A stretch of DNA of 64,000 bases from Muscardinus avellanarius (GCA_963383645.1 OY726565.1:35693529-35757528); one strand, 5' to 3'. Counted from the first letter of the stretch, positions 25,354 through 37,584 are shown. The notes: generated by a model from the sequence alone, not told the origin. Numbers and translations are program-made.

Positions 25354-26949
25354 AAAAATTAACAGAGTTTATAGAAAACACAAACCAATAATAAATAATG
25401 AGATTATAGTAATAATAAAAAGCCTTTCAACAAAGAAAAGTCAAGGACCAGATGGTTTCACAGGTGAATTCCACCAGATTTTTAGAGAACTATGATCCTC
25501 AAATTATTTCATAAAACACAAAGAAAGAAATTCCCACATTTGGTACCTGAACCATCACCCATATCACAAAATCAGATAAGGGCACACCAAGGAAAAAGAA
25601 CTATAGGCCAATATTCCTGATGAACACAGATGTAAAAGACAAGAAAATATTAGCAATTCATACACAGAAACATGATTCCAGTATAAAAATATATATCATA
25701 ATCAAACTGATTTCATTTCAGGGATGCAAGGATGGATCAACATATGTAACCCAATAAACCTAATTCATTACATAAATGGAATTCAGGACAAAAATCACAT
25801 GACCAATTCAGTAGATGCAGAAAAATACTTTGGCAAATCCAGCAAGTAACTGTTCATAGTAAAGATTTTGAACAAATTATGATGGAAGGAACTTACCTCA
25901 CTCCACATCATAAACGCTACACAAACCCAAAGCTAAAATCATATGGAATGGAGGAAAAAAAGAAAGCATTTCCTCTAAAATAAGTAACAAGACAAGAACA
26001 TCCACTCATACCACCCCTACTGAGGATACAACATAGACATTTCAACTAGAGAAGGAAAAAGAAGGGGTTAGGGGATACAAAGAGAAAAGGAAGAAGTCTA
26101 ATTATCAGTTTGTAGATGGTATGATCTCATACTTAGGAGATCACAAAAACTGTCCAGTGAGACCTCTGAACTTGATAAACAAATTCAGCAAAGTAGCAGG
26201 ATATAAAATCAATATACAAAGGTCAATCGTTTTCTTTAATAGCAGTAATGAATCTGTTGAAAAAGAAACCAGGAAACAATAAAATTCACAATAGCCTCAA
26301 AAACAAACCAATTAACAAAAAATAATCTAGGAATAAATCTACCCAATAAGTAAAAGACCTCTAAATTGAAAATCATAGAATACTAAATAAACTGAAGATG
26401 ACATTAGAAGATTAAAAACAGCTCGCTCTCTCTCTTGATAAACAGAACTAATATTACTAAAATAGCCATATTACCAAAAGTGACCTACAGATTCAATGCA
26501 AACTCCACCAAGATACCAATGACAATCTTTACAGAACCAGAAAAAGGCAGTCCTAAAATGTATATGGAAGAATAAAAGACCCAGAATAGCCAAAGCAATT
26601 TTGAACAATAAGATCAATGTCACAGGTACTCTAGTATCTGCTTTCAAATTATTACAGAGCTATTGTAATAAAAACAACATGGTACTAGCATAAAACACAG
26701 GCAGAACAATGGAATAGAAGACATAGAGACATTAATACAAAAAGGATCATAGAATTCTGAACAAAGGTGTCACAAATATATATTAGAGAAAAGACAGCCT
26801 CTTAAACAAATGGTTCTGGGACAACTGGATAGACATATGCAGAGAATAAAACTCAATCCCTGTCTCTCACTTTGTGCAAGTCCACTCAAAGACCTAGGAG
26901 TATAACAAGAAATCTTGCAACTACTACAGAAAACACAGGATCAACACTC

Positions 26950-26952
<3 letters not shown>

Positions 26953-27004
<52 letters not shown>
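26953..27004. repeat. (AT)n microsatellite
   Basis: About 26 AT dinucleotides inside the old L1. Confidence 0.97.
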
Positions 27005-27006
<2 letters not shown>

Positions 27007-27332
27007 AGAATCAACTTTCTCAATAAGGTCCTTAAAGCTTATAAAATAATAAGAGGTATTAAAGAGGATGTCTTCAAATTAAAAACTTTCTGCACAGCAA
27101 AGAAAGCAGTTAAGAGTATAGGCAGAGAAAGAGAGAGCCTATACAATAGGAGAAAATCGTTGCCAGTTACTTTGTGACAGAGGATTAATATTCACAATAT
27201 TTAAAAAACTAAAAAAATAATAAAAAATAAATAACCAAATCAACAAATGGTCAAATGAACTAAACAGACATTTTCAAAAGAAGAAATATAAATGGACAAC
27301 AAATAAATAAAAATATGTTCCACACTGTATCC

Positions 27333-27500
27333 ATCAGCATTCACACAGCTATAAAGACTTGACAAGTAACTTAAAGGAAAAATTATTTATTTTCTTAAGG
27401 ATTCAGATTCAGGTATGTGAGACTTGGGACCTTGGATCTTAGGGTATGGTGGTGGGAGGCAAAGAGAGTGAGAGTACATGGGCTTTGCCCCTCACATTAT
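27333..27500 (-). repeat. Possible MaLR LTR fragment
   Basis: 'acagctataaagacttgaca', 'aacttaaaggaaaaattatt' and the later 'tggtgggaggcaaagaga' follow the order of the minus strand of MaLR-type LTRs. Short and diverged. Confidence 0.45.
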
Positions 27501-28074
27501 GGAGGCCAGAAAAATTCAGAAAGATCAAAATCTCAGACAATTCTGGAAAAAAAAACTTATAATTCATCAAACAATTTGTTTACATTTTAAAAGATGATTT
27601 ACTTAAAAATATATAGAAAAATAATATCAAACAGATAAAGGCAAATTAATGCATCCCGAAACATTAGGCTAAAAGGACAGAACAAAAGAGAACAAGTCTC
27701 AGTAATGCCTACCACAAAATAAGCTTGACTTTGTACAACTTGTTACATCTGGTAGTATATTTGAGAACTATATTTTTCATTAGACTGGAAAATTCCATAG
27801 TTCATATAAATTCTATAGTATCTATAGACACCAGGGTCACCTCACTCATTTCCCTTCTTTTCCCAAAAATATTATTGTCCTTTTCCTTCATCCTTCTCAA
27901 AATTGCTTTATACTCTTTAAATTATCTAATCCCTTTCTTACAAAATAGGTTATTTTCCCTATAGCAATCTAAATTTTTGTGAATTACATTTATTTATTTA
28001 CATGTGCTGAACTAGCCTTGCATCTCTGAAATAAAAACAAACTTGGTCATGATGAGGATTTTTAGTTGTTTGTT
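27501..28074. other. No clear feature
   Basis: AT-rich sequence; no gene or confident repeat. Confidence 0.4.
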
Positions 28075-28256
28075 TTGTGGAAGCAGAGATTGAACACTGG
28101 GGCATTCTACCTTTGGACTGCACTCCTATCCCTTTTTTTAAATTATTATTTTGAAAAAGGGTCTTGCTAGGTTTCAGAGTCTTGCTATATTGCTGATGCT
28201 GTCCTGGAACCTGTGATCCTTTTGTCTTAGGCTTCCAAGAAGCTTGCAATCCGGTA
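28075..28256 (-). mobile_element. Old 7SL-ID SINE, minus strand
   Basis: The minus strand shows a diverged left part and an ID-like end ('ttgaacactggggcattcta' on plus). Confidence 0.75.
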
Positions 28257-28261
28257 GGTAT

Positions 28262-28305
28262 GTGAGTGAGTGAGTGAGTGAGTGAGTGAGTGAGTGAGTG
28301 AGTGA

Positions 28306-28336
<31 letters not shown>

Positions 28337-28337
28337 T
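28262..28337. repeat. (GTGA)n followed by (GT)n
   Basis: A compound microsatellite lying exactly at the tail of the next minus-strand SINE, so it probably grew from that SINE's tail. Confidence 0.95.
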
Positions 28338-28527
28338 CTTACTAGACATTGAACCCAAGGATAGTCTACCTTCAAGCTATACTCTGCTCTACTTTCTATC
28401 TCACAAGAGGATCTAACTAAATTGCAGATGGCCTCACTAAGTTGTTGAAACTGGCCACAAAACTGCCATCTTCTTGTCTTAGCCTCCCCAATACTGGGAT
28501 TAAATGCATGTGCCACCACACTTAGCT
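28338..28527 (-). mobile_element. Old 7SL-ID SINE, minus strand
   Basis: On plus it runs from 'cttactagacattgaaccca' to 'tgtgccaccacacttagct', i.e. the reverse complement of the SINE. Diverged. Confidence 0.85.
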
Positions 28528-28662
28528 ATTCATGTAGTTTTGAAAGATAGTATGTTTTTTAAAGAATTTTCGCATCTTTGTTCATCAAGGATATTGGTCT
28601 GTAATTTTTATTTCTTCAGGTATCTTTATTCAGTTTTTTTATGTTAAGGTGATAATAGTATA

Positions 28663-28839
28663 ATGTTTTGGATATAGAATGTCCCCCTAGCCCTCACAAA
28701 AACTATACAGCCATGTTGGAGGTTGGGCTTGATTGCCAAAGAAGGTTCCCAGTGGTTGTGGTCTTGGAGATTATGTATGTTCCCTCCTCACTCTGCTTTC
28801 TCTGTCTTGCTTCAGGCCTCCATGACATGAAAGCAGAGG

Positions 28840-28890
<51 letters not shown>

Positions 28891-28897
28891 CTCTCTC

Positions 28898-28941
<44 letters not shown>

Positions 28942-29015
28942 CCCCTAAAACTGTGAACAAATAAGTCTTCTTTCCTCTAAGTTGTGTGGTCAGTTGTTTT
29001 GGATTGCAGCACTGA
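28663..29015 (+). mobile_element. MaLR-type solo LTR
   Basis: It begins 'tgttttggatatagaatgtc', followed by 'ccccctag', and ends near 'aagtcttctttcctctaagt' and 'ggattgcagcactgac', the pattern of MaLR (ERVL-MaLR) LTRs. It interrupts the minus-strand L1. It contains a long (CT)n tract. Confidence 0.65.
28841..28936. repeat. (CT)n microsatellite inside the LTR
   Basis: About 95 bp of almost pure CT with a few CTC interruptions. A homopurine-homopyrimidine mirror tract. Confidence 0.97.
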
Positions 29016-29345
29016 CCAAGACTACTGGCTTTGTAGAATGAAATTTGAAATTTCTTTATTTGCTATTGGTCTGTTTAGGTTTTACATATCATTTGGAGTC
29101 AATACAGGCAGCCTGTACGTGTCTAGAAAACATGATTTTTTCTAGGTTTTCCAGTATATGGAAGTATAAGTTTTCAAAATAATTTCTAAAATCCTCTGTA
29201 TTTCCATGCTATCTGAACCTGATTCTTTAAAATCTTTTTAGCTTTGTATTTTTGTCTATGTACTTGAAGAAGAAAATTCCTTTCCTAATCTTCAGTAGGG
29301 TTTCTGCCAGTAAATTGGACTAATGAAATTGCCTCTGTATAACTC

Positions 29346-30574
29346 CTTTATAGAACCATATAGCAGAGACTTATAAAAGTAAAAAGAACAAATAGTAAAT
29401 TAAAAATTTGTACTTGTGTCCTACCACTGCACTTCTTTGATTCCCTCTCTCTTAATCATCTTGCTATATCTATATTCATTTCTAAGAATTTATTGCAAAT
29501 AGGGGCATATGATACCTGTGGATACTGAGTCATTCACTCCAAGCAGATAAGCATAGCTGGGAATTGCTTTGGAGTAAAATTTCAAATATTTTAATGATGA
29601 ATTTGTCCTTTATATGTAATTGCTAAACCTGGAAAGTTGTATTTAACAATAAAATAGCATTTGCAAAAAGGCTCACATATTTACAAAATGCTTCAACAAA
29701 CATCATTTTGTCTTCCTCTAATTCATTTTCAAATGATAAAGTTTGGTATCAGAAAGATGTTGTGATTTTCTAGCAAGTGGAAATCTTTCTCATGTCCTAA
29801 TCTGAATCTCTACTGATTTCCTGAATTATATACTATCAGAGCTCAAAAGTTTATATGATATTTTACTACCAGTGTGTTACATGTTATAAAAGTAAGTGAG
29901 ATGGTAGGAAGAGGGTATAAGCAGCTGCTAATAAACCTCAATTTATTAGAAGCTTCATGCTTTGCATCTGGTTTCTTGAGAACACTGAAAAAAGTTATTT
30001 AGAAAATAAGAAAAAGAAATAGGGGAATTAATAAGAATTACCTATAATGGCAACTGAACAGGACCTAGATGATTGATTATATATATATATATACTTTTTT
30101 TTTCCATTTATCATGGGGCAAAAAAGAAATTATGCCAGCAAATACGGTATTCTGAAAAAAGAAAAAAAAAGAAACAGGGCAAGTCAATTTAATTTGACAT
30201 TTACATTTAACAATGCTCAGCATCCAGTCATTTGATGTTACTTGCCAGACTGTAAAATCTGAAAGAGCTTCTTAATAACCCCTGTGACTGAATTGTTTTT
30301 CTTCTAACTTTAATTGACACTTTTGTATAAATGCACAGAATTTCTTCAGTATTTAGTCCCTTGGCATTTAATTAATTCATGGAAAGTGAAGACTTTTTTT
30401 TATATTTGAAATGTATCAAGGAGATACATTTTTATATAGCATTTGTACATAAACAGAAGGCTATTTCCTGAGTTGCTGAGTCAAGTTATGTCAACAAATA
30501 TTTGCAAAAGCAGTAGTATGTGATAGCTGATCCACCTGCAGTTTCCTCAATAACAGTTTAAACAAAAAAATACA
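29346..30574. other. AT-rich DNA, no gene seen
   Basis: No recognised gene or repeat apart from a short (AT)n tract near 30078. Confidence 0.45.
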
Positions 30575-30808
30575 AGCCAGGCTTGGTGGCGCACGCTTAT
30601 AATCCCCGCGCTTGGGAGGTTGAGACAGGAGGATCGCACAGGTTCAAAGCCAGCCTCAGCTACTTAGTGAGGCTCTCAGCAATTTAGTGAGACCATGCTT
30701 CCAAATAAAATATAAAACAGGTCTGGGAGTATAGCCCGGAGGTAGAAAGCCCCTGGGTACCACCCCTAGTGCCACCAAAAAATAAAATAAAATAAAAAAT
30801 AAAGAATA
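30575..30808 (+). mobile_element. 7SL-ID SINE, intermediate type
   Basis: Long-type middle ('ttagtgaggctctcagcaat') combined with an ID part of the 'ggtctgggagtatagcccgg' form and an (AAAATA)n tail. Confidence 0.92.
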
Positions 30809-30903
30809 AATAAATATTTATATGTAATATATTGAGATTAGGTTTATTCTAATACTTAAAAATTTCTGTAATGCCTATATCAAATCATGTAAAGATACAC
30901 TAA

Positions 30904-30904
<1 letters not shown>

Positions 30905-30950
<46 letters not shown>
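30905..30950. repeat. (GT)n microsatellite
   Basis: About 23 GT units. Confidence 0.97.
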
Positions 30951-30954
<4 letters not shown>

Positions 30955-31343
30955 TTAAATTTTAAAAATTCTCTCTCCTTAACACAGTAGTTCTTGAATG
31001 GCACTGAGCCCTAGAATTGTCTGTGAAACTTTTGGAAACTTCAGCTATTCAGAGATTAAGTGGATATGACAGAGATTCATATATCACTTAGAACAAAACT
31101 AAAATCAGGCTAAGAACCACTTCTAGTTTCATGTCAGCCAAAAGAATAAATTTCAAAAATTCTACCCTGACATTCTTTATAAGTTTATCTTATTTTATTT
31201 TTGTTTAATTCAATTATTTAAGATTAGCTTGCTACAAAAATGAATTTTAATATTATTTCATAGGGAACATATTTCCTGGCATAAGATCAAAAGTAAACAT
31301 TAGTAAATAGGCATAGAAAATCTTGGTTTAAATGTAGCATGTA

Positions 31344-31580
31344 AGCCGGGCATGGTGTCGCATGCTTGTAATCCCAGAATTTGGGAGGCTGAGACCGGAG
31401 GATCGTGGTTCACGGACATCCTCAGCTATTTAGTGAGGCCCTTTGCAACTCAGTGAGACCCGGTTTCAAAATAATAAATAAACAATAGGGCAGGGGTTGT
31501 AACTTGGAGGTCAAAGGCCCCTGGGTTCCATCCCCAGACCCGCCAAAAAAAAAAAAAAAAAAAAAAAAGAAAAGAAAAAA
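31344..31580 (+). mobile_element. 7SL-ID SINE, long type
   Basis: Full copy with a long A-rich tail. Perfect flanking duplication 'gtagcatgta' (31334-31343 and 31581-31590). Confidence 0.95.
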
Positions 31581-31602
31581 GTAGCATGTATTAGCATCTA
31601 AA

Positions 31603-31735
31603 TTTCCTGGTGTGTTGGTGCACACCTGTAATCCAAGTACTTTAAAGAATTTCAAGTTGGAGGCAAGCCTCAGCAACTTAGCAAAGTCCTCAGCAACTTA
31701 GCGGAGACCTTGTTTCAAAATAAAACCTAAAAACT
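31603..31735 (+). mobile_element. Degraded 7SL-ID SINE
   Basis: Left part 'ggtgtgttggtgcacacctg', middle 'agcctcagcaacttagcaaa', ends in an A-rich tract without the ID part. Confidence 0.75.
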
Positions 31736-32255
31736 TGAGCTTCTGTGCAGCAAAGGAAATTATCAAGCACCTCAAAAGAGAACCAACGAAAAGGAAGATC
31801 TTTGCTAGCTACTCCTCTGAAAGTGGACTAATATCTAGAATATACAAAAAAAAAAAAAACTCAATAAACTCACCACCAAAAAAACAACCCAATCAAAATA
31901 TGGTCCTCTTCACATGCCAAAGCTAGGAAGAAATTGGGACACAAGAGGGACTCCAGTCATGGGTGGAGAAACATTAGTGGAGTGAAGGAGGAGACCTATC
32001 TGAGGGAGATGGAAGACTTGAGGAGGAAAATATCTCAATGGACATGATGTACATATATAAATTTATCAAAGCCAATCACTGTGCTTAGCATGGGAAGGTG
32101 GGGATAGAGTGACAATGGGCTGGGAACTGGGGGCGGGCTCAAAAATTATTGTGAGCATCTATGCCTCTATCACCCTGAACTTCATCACCATATATGGTTA
32201 CAGTGCACCAATGGAAAAAAATACAGCAGAAAATTAAAAACAAAATAAAAAATGG
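31736..32255 (+). mobile_element. L1 3' region with internal deletion
   Basis: The ORF2 C-terminal segment ('cttctgtgcagcaaaggaaa') ends at about 31910 and jumps directly to the 3'UTR ('gaagaaattgggacacaaga'). It ends 'atatggttacagtgcaccaa' and an A-rich tail. Confidence 0.8.
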
Positions 32256-33336
32256 GTTGCTTGGATTGGATTTTACTCTTAACTAACAAAAAGATTAAAC
32301 AGGCAACATTTAATTTTTAGCAATTTATTTAATGTTCTTATAGAAAATTGCTTATCACAGAAAAACAGTAGTCATTAAAATGACTATTTGGTTTAAAAAG
32401 AAACCTTTTTCTTTGGAAAAAATACTGACCTTATATTACAGAGCAACTCATTTTGAGAATATAGAGTGTAATTCTCAATGAAGGAAATTAAAAGACCATT
32501 CTTAGCATAAGTTTGGTTTAGACCAAGACAGGAAGTATATGTTATTACATTTCCTTCATTCCTTAATATCTGAAATTACTATGGTTATGTAGAAAGGTTT
32601 GTTTCACAAATTTTTCAATTTTTACTAAGAACCACGAAAACAAAATTGAATACATCTGGAGAGTAAATAAGGTGTTTTCAGTAAAAAAATTATATTCTTA
32701 TAATTATTTTGCTAATAGTCACTCATATCTGAAAGCCTATGCTATCAAAGAATAAGTACATTTATCATATTTATGTTTACCTATATCTGATTCACTCAAA
32801 AGGAATTGATTCACTCAATTCCTTCTCTTTGATGAGTCTAAATTCATTGAATTTTGTATGTTTTCAGAAAATATGGAGAAGGAAATATCCCATTTTTCAA
32901 ATACTGATTACTGGGATATGCACAAATAGAACAATTATTTTATTTCACAAATGTCCATTATGGTTTCCCTCAGGGCATAGAGGGTTAAAATAAATTGCAG
33001 CTGACTACAAACATAAAGAGTAGAAGAAACAATAAAGATTTACAACAGAATTAAAAAGAAATATAATGATATATAATGATACCTTCTGAATTTCAAGCTA
33101 AAACTCTATGGAGAATAAAGTCAATATAAATGGTACCCCTTTACTTTATTCAATGATAGATTGCTATAAATGTGTAGTTTCTAGGCTTTTGATTAAAAGT
33201 CATAAGCAACTTTACATATGCTCAATAAGTTATTCATTCAAAACTCACAAGTAATGTGTTATTTTATGTGCAAAACTTGTATATACAATGCATATGCTAA
33301 CAGTTCAAACACAGCTCCATACAACAATCCTTTTTA
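32256..33336. other. AT-rich DNA, no gene seen
   Basis: No recognised gene or repeat. Confidence 0.45.
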
Positions 33337-33427
33337 TAGAGGACAATATATAGAAGATAGAAAAATATATAGAAGATATATTTTTAGAGGACAATATATA
33401 GAAGATAGAAAAGTGAAGATAGAAAAA
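33337..33427. repeat. Local tandem duplication
   Basis: 'agaggacaatatatagaaga' occurs twice (about 33339 and 33386) with shorter 'agaagata' copies in between. Confidence 0.8.
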
Positions 33428-33950
33428 TGGACACAATCTTCTTATTCCAATCTTAGCTGCCTTTCCCTTTCCCACTAAAAGCGACATGCAATTATTATGT
33501 TGTGTATGTCTTTCTTTATAGAAAGATAATGTCAGTTGGTTCCAATTTTAATTGTATTTAAAGGAAACTCTCCAAAGTACTTTCACTTTTGTATTTTGTG
33601 ATATAATAGTGTTTTGCCATTTGTGAATACTATTTCAGACAAAACTGAATATATAAAAATTTATAAAATTCTGCATTTTAAGTATTTGTGATTTATTCTA
33701 ACTCAAAGCTGCTTTAAAATTGAGCAGGTGAAAATATTTTCTGAGATAGATAAGTTTTTATTTCTAAAATTACATGAAGTTGTAGGCTGATTGTGAAGAT
33801 TGATCTACAATATCAGTAAATGTATTAGTGTCATTCATTTTGTTTTACCATATTATTAAATTACCTCATATTTTAAAGTAAATTTTATGTAAATATTAGC
33901 TCACTGAAGCACATTTGATTATTTTAGCATGAAGATCATGACATATAATA
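33428..33950. other. AT-rich DNA, no gene seen
   Basis: No recognised element. Confidence 0.45.
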
Positions 33951-34075
33951 TTTTTTTTCCATTTTGAGACAGGGTATCAGTAAGTTCCCTAAGACAGCCT
34001 CAACTTGTGATCCTCTAGCTCCAATCTCCTGACCCACTGTGAATACAGATGTGTGCAACAGAGACTAGCCTTGGC
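33951..34075 (-). mobile_element. SINE fragment (7SL part), minus strand
   Basis: 'ttttgagacagggtatcagt' to 'gaatacagatgtgtgcaaca' on plus: a degraded reverse complement of the SINE left part. Confidence 0.65.
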
Positions 34076-34089
34076 AAGCACTTTTTTTC

Positions 34090-34366
34090 CTTTACACTTT
34101 TATTGGTGCATTGTAGTCTCACTTCACAATATAGTTCAGAGTGATAATGACATTCATGTACACAGCATTTGGTGAGCTTCCCCCGAATCCCTCTCCACTT
34201 ACCTCCTTCGCCAAGACATGATACCAAGATTGTCTTTGGTATTTCACCTACGTACATAATTGCCAATAGAAATGCCACCTTTGTTAATTCTCCCACTCCC
34301 TACCACAACCCTCATCTGGACCACCTCCCCGGATCCACTGGGTTTCTCTTCCATTACCTAAATGGA
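34090..34366 (-). mobile_element. L1 3' end, minus strand
   Basis: On plus it begins 'cttttattggtgcattgtag', the reverse complement of an L1 tail, and continues through 3'UTR-like sequence. Confidence 0.75.
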
Positions 34367-34367
34367 A

Positions 34368-34507
34368 GCCTCAGCTACTTAGCAAGGCACTTCGCAACTC
34401 AGTGAGACCCCGTTTCAAAAGTAAAAAGCCTGAAAAATAGGGCTGGGGGTGTAGCTCAGAGGTAGAAAGCCCCTGGGTTCCATTCCTGGCACCACACACA
34501 CACAAAA
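34368..34507 (+). mobile_element. 7SL-ID SINE, 5'-truncated
   Basis: Starts in the middle ('gcctcagctacttagcaagg') and contains the complete ID part 'gggctgggggtgtagctcag' to 'ggcacc' with a (CA)/A tail. Confidence 0.9.
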
Positions 34508-34566
34508 ATTGTAACATGTTTTTATTCTTTAGAAAAAATAGTGTTTATTTTATAGTCTTAAGAATT

Positions 34567-34780
34567 CTCACTGGGTGTGGTGGTGCAAGATTGTAATCCC
34601 AACATTCAGGAGGCGGTTCGCTGACAGCCTCAGCTACTTGGCAAGGCCCCTCACAACTCAGTGAGACCCTGTTTCAAAAAATATAAAGACTAAAATAAAG
34701 GACCAGGGGTATAGTTCAGAGGTAGAATGCCCCTGGGTTCCATCCCCAGTACCACAAAAATAAAATAAAATAAAATAAAA
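34567..34780 (+). mobile_element. 7SL-ID SINE, long type, with internal deletion
   Basis: 'actgggtgtggtggtgcaag' to 'catccccagtacc' and an (AAAAT)n tail. A short 'agaatt' repeat stands on both sides (34561-34566, 34781-34786). Confidence 0.9.
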
Positions 34781-34814
34781 AGAATTATCCACATGAATGT
34801 AAAGGACAGCCATC

Positions 34815-34895
34815 TTTCTCCACATGCTGGTCTCAAACTTTCAATTCCACTGTCTCAGTCTCCCAAGTAAGGGATTATAAACTGCACCTGTTAAG
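34815..34895 (-). mobile_element. SINE fragment, minus strand
   Basis: 'tctcagtctcccaagtaagg' and 'gattataaactgcacct' on plus match the reverse complement of the SINE left part. Confidence 0.55.
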
Positions 34896-35261
34896 TATGG
34901 CCATCTCAATGCTATTTTCTCCTGCTATTTACAGTAGTTTCTGAACTAAAGTAGAATAGTAAGGGTGAATGAAAATACCATTTTACAAAAAATAAAAGAT
35001 GAAAAGAACACATTCTTAACAACAAAAAGATGTGGTAAAGAAGTTATAACATCTTTCTTTCTACACTTACTGGCAACAGGGCAATCAAAAGGCTCATGTG
35101 TTTTAGAAAAGCTCAACAAAAGTTATACTTAAATATGACAGTGAAATGTTTTTAAATAATATATAATTTTGTGTTATTATTTTTTATATTCACTACTGCT
35201 TCCCCAACACTAACTGAGATAATGAACCTACTTGTGTCTACACGATGATATGACCACTAGG

Positions 35262-35367
35262 GCATTAAAAGTTTGAGAATATATTCAGTACATTTTGACA
35301 ATAATACTAAACTACCTAGTGTCACAGTTCATGTTAGTGATGTGAAATGCTGACTTAAAATAGCTTT
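35262..35367 (+). repeat. Left arm of a ~105 bp inverted repeat
   Basis: This stretch recurs in inverted orientation at 36156-36264. Shared core: 'acaataatactaaactacct' and 'agtgtcacagttcatgtta'. By eye the arms differ by only two substitutions and a few indel bases. Confidence 0.92.
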
Positions 35368-35494
35368 TAGTACTCACCTAATGAAACCTCTGAAAAAAAT
35401 GTAGCAAGTCAACACTCAAGTTTTACTGTTTCCTTTTCTGAAATACCCTCTTCTCTGGTCAAAATACTTAACAAATACCTATCATGTTCTGACA

Positions 35495-35912
35495 AAAATA
35501 TCTGACAAAACAACTTAGAGGAAGAAAGACTCATGGTTTCAGACATTTCTGTCCATTATGGGCTGGCTCCATTGCTTTGGGCCTGAAATGAGGCAGACAT
35601 CTGTAAGGTAGGGAAAGCATGGCGAATTAGCTCATGGCAACCAGGGAAGAGAGACAGATGTGAAGGGACAAAATATAGCACCCTGGAGAACACCTGTAGT
35701 GGTCTCCTTCCTTAAACCAGCTCCACATCCTACAGTTCTCAATAATGCTCTTAAATTATTAATCTGCCAATGAGGTCAGAACCCTAGAGATTCAATCATT
35801 TCCTGAGAGCTGTACCTCTGACCATCACTACTTTGGAGACCAAATATTCAACACCTGAGTCTTTGGAGTCTTTAGGGCCAGGCTTCAGCTCATATTCAAA
35901 ACACAATAGCTC
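35495..35912 (-). mobile_element. MaLR-type LTR, minus strand
   Basis: On the minus strand it begins 'tgttttgaatatgagctgaa' and ends near the 'ttgctttgggcctgaaatga' segment (35574-35593), the layout of MaLR LTRs. It sits inside the spacer of the inverted repeat. Confidence 0.7.
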
Positions 35913-36155
35913 CCATGGCAATAGTTTCCTATTTTTTCCTACAGTTCAGTTATATACTTCTTTAACTATTTTTTTTCTATTTAACTGTTTGGCTTGCTAT
36001 TGTGTAGTATTTAGCTGGTTGCAATAATATAAACAATACTGAGTTGTAATCTTTCAAAACTAAGCATGTAAATGTATAGGGGTAGGTAGAGTAGGAGAGA
36101 AAGAGGGGAAATGAGTGAAGGCTAGAGAAAGTCAAATGGTAAGTATCTATAGTGG

Positions 36156-36264
36156 AAAGCTATTTTAAGTCATAGCATTTCACATCATTAACATGAACTG
36201 TGACACTAGGTAGTTTAGTATTATTGTCATAAATTTACTGAATATATTCTCAAACTTTTAATGC
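36156..36264 (-). repeat. Right arm of the ~105 bp inverted repeat
   Basis: Reverse complement of 35262-35367, with the core 'aggtagtttagtattattgt'. The arms are separated by 788 bp. Confidence 0.92.
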
Positions 36265-36325
36265 TTTTTTTCCACTAGGTAAACAACTTCTTATTTATTA
36301 CTGTGCCTCTAGTATATATGATTTT

Positions 36326-36690
36326 CTTTTTTTTATTGGTTCATTGTAATCATACATCTTGATGAAGTTCAGGGTGATTGAGGCATACACACACAAAGCA
36401 CTTGTTGAGCCCTCCCTAAGTTCCCACCCCACTCCCTCTCTTTCCCCACATCAATAAGTTTGTGTGTCTACCTCATGTCCATTGAAGTGTTTCCTTCTTC
36501 AAGTCTTCCTTCCTTCTTCCCCTCCCTTCAGATACATCCACTCCTTGGCACCACTAATGTTTCTTTTCCTTTGTCTAGAGTTCCAATTTTGGCCTAGTTT
36601 ACACATATGAGGAAAAACGTTCAGTTTTAGTGACTGACTAATCTCACTTATGTCCATCTGACCACATAAAGTTGGTCCTTCTCAGGGCTC
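36326..36690 (-). mobile_element. L1 3' end, minus strand
   Basis: On plus: 'ttttttttattggttcattg', 'aatcatacatcttgatgaag', then 3'UTR and 'ttagtgactgactaatctca'. Confidence 0.82.
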
Positions 36691-37584
36691 ATTCAGTCTT
36701 GGTCCCTCCTTTCTGTTTCTGATTTGTTTTCCCACAGCTTTGGGGGGGGAGACAAATAAATCTCTATATTCTGTGAGGACTAGATTTATTCCAAGGTCAA
36801 TTGTCTCCTTGCTTTGCCTGTATAACAATTATCCTACAGTGAATGGTCACTATTTACAATTCACTGTCAAATGACCAGAATCTAGAAATAATGTTGATGC
36901 CTACTTCTTCCTCATTCCTGTATCAAATCCATAATCAAATCTTCTAGATTCTCTCCATAATTGTTATTTTTGTTTTTATTTGTACGAAGATGTTCAGAAA
37001 TATACTGTCTTAATGTTTTACAGCATTGATTATGAAGGAAGTAGTATTTACCCCTTTCCAACATCATTGCCATTTTAAGCTCTCCTAACTAATTCTTGTA
37101 GTATTTACTTATATTATTCTAATATTTTGTTGCTGTTGTTTGGTCTCCTGTTTTTCCATATATTCATTCATACCTATTATGTCATTTTATGTTTATTTGT
37201 TCATTTACTTGGTGACTATCTAGATTATTAATTCCCTTAAGGAGGAACTTTGCTATTCATCCATTATAATATAGCCAGTACCTAGGAAAGTACCTAGAGC
37301 ATAAGAACATAAGTTTCATGTTTGAGACTGGAAACGTACCATGGAAAAAATGAATTGGTTAATGATTAATCACTGTATGCTTGAAAAAAATGTTCCAATT
37401 TTCTAATATTATTGACTACATACAGAAATAAGAAACAATTGTGTGTTCATAGAAATGCTTGATTTTTCTAAGATCCATATTTGATATATATGTTTCAATT
37501 TCCCTCAACATTTATAAATACTACAGGAGATTCTTCAAGGAGATTCTGAACTCCATAGAAAAAATAAACTATGAAGTTATAGTT
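36691..37584. other. AT-rich DNA, no gene seen
   Basis: No recognised gene or repeat. Confidence 0.45.

Larger units (their letters stand above)
24690..27330 (+). mobile_element. Old L1 fragment interrupted by two SINEs
   Basis: Plus-strand ORF2 pieces in order: linker before the RT (24690-24817), RT N-terminus (24999-25149), RT core (25372-26200, with 'aagtcaaggaccagatggtt'), and the C-terminal region to 'aaaagaagaaatataaatgg' near 27290. SINEs at 24818-24998 and 25168-25353 split it. Many stops; non-functional. Confidence 0.82.
28545..29345 (-). mobile_element. Old L1 ORF2 fragment, split by an LTR
   Basis: Minus-strand ORF2: 'catcaaggatattggtctgt' on plus (28584-28603) and, after the LTR, 'actggctttgtagaatgaaa' (29024-29043). 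In an intact L1 the two pieces are adjacent, so the LTR element inserted between them. Confidence 0.75.

Noticed and set aside
27998..28519. 173-codon minus-strand open frame with a Thr-His-Ser-Leu repeat
   Set aside because: Spans two old SINEs and the (GTGA)n/(GT)n microsatellite; a chance read-through.
28703..28964. Open frames rich in Arg-Glu or Ser-Leu on both strands
   Set aside because: Produced by the (CT)n microsatellite.
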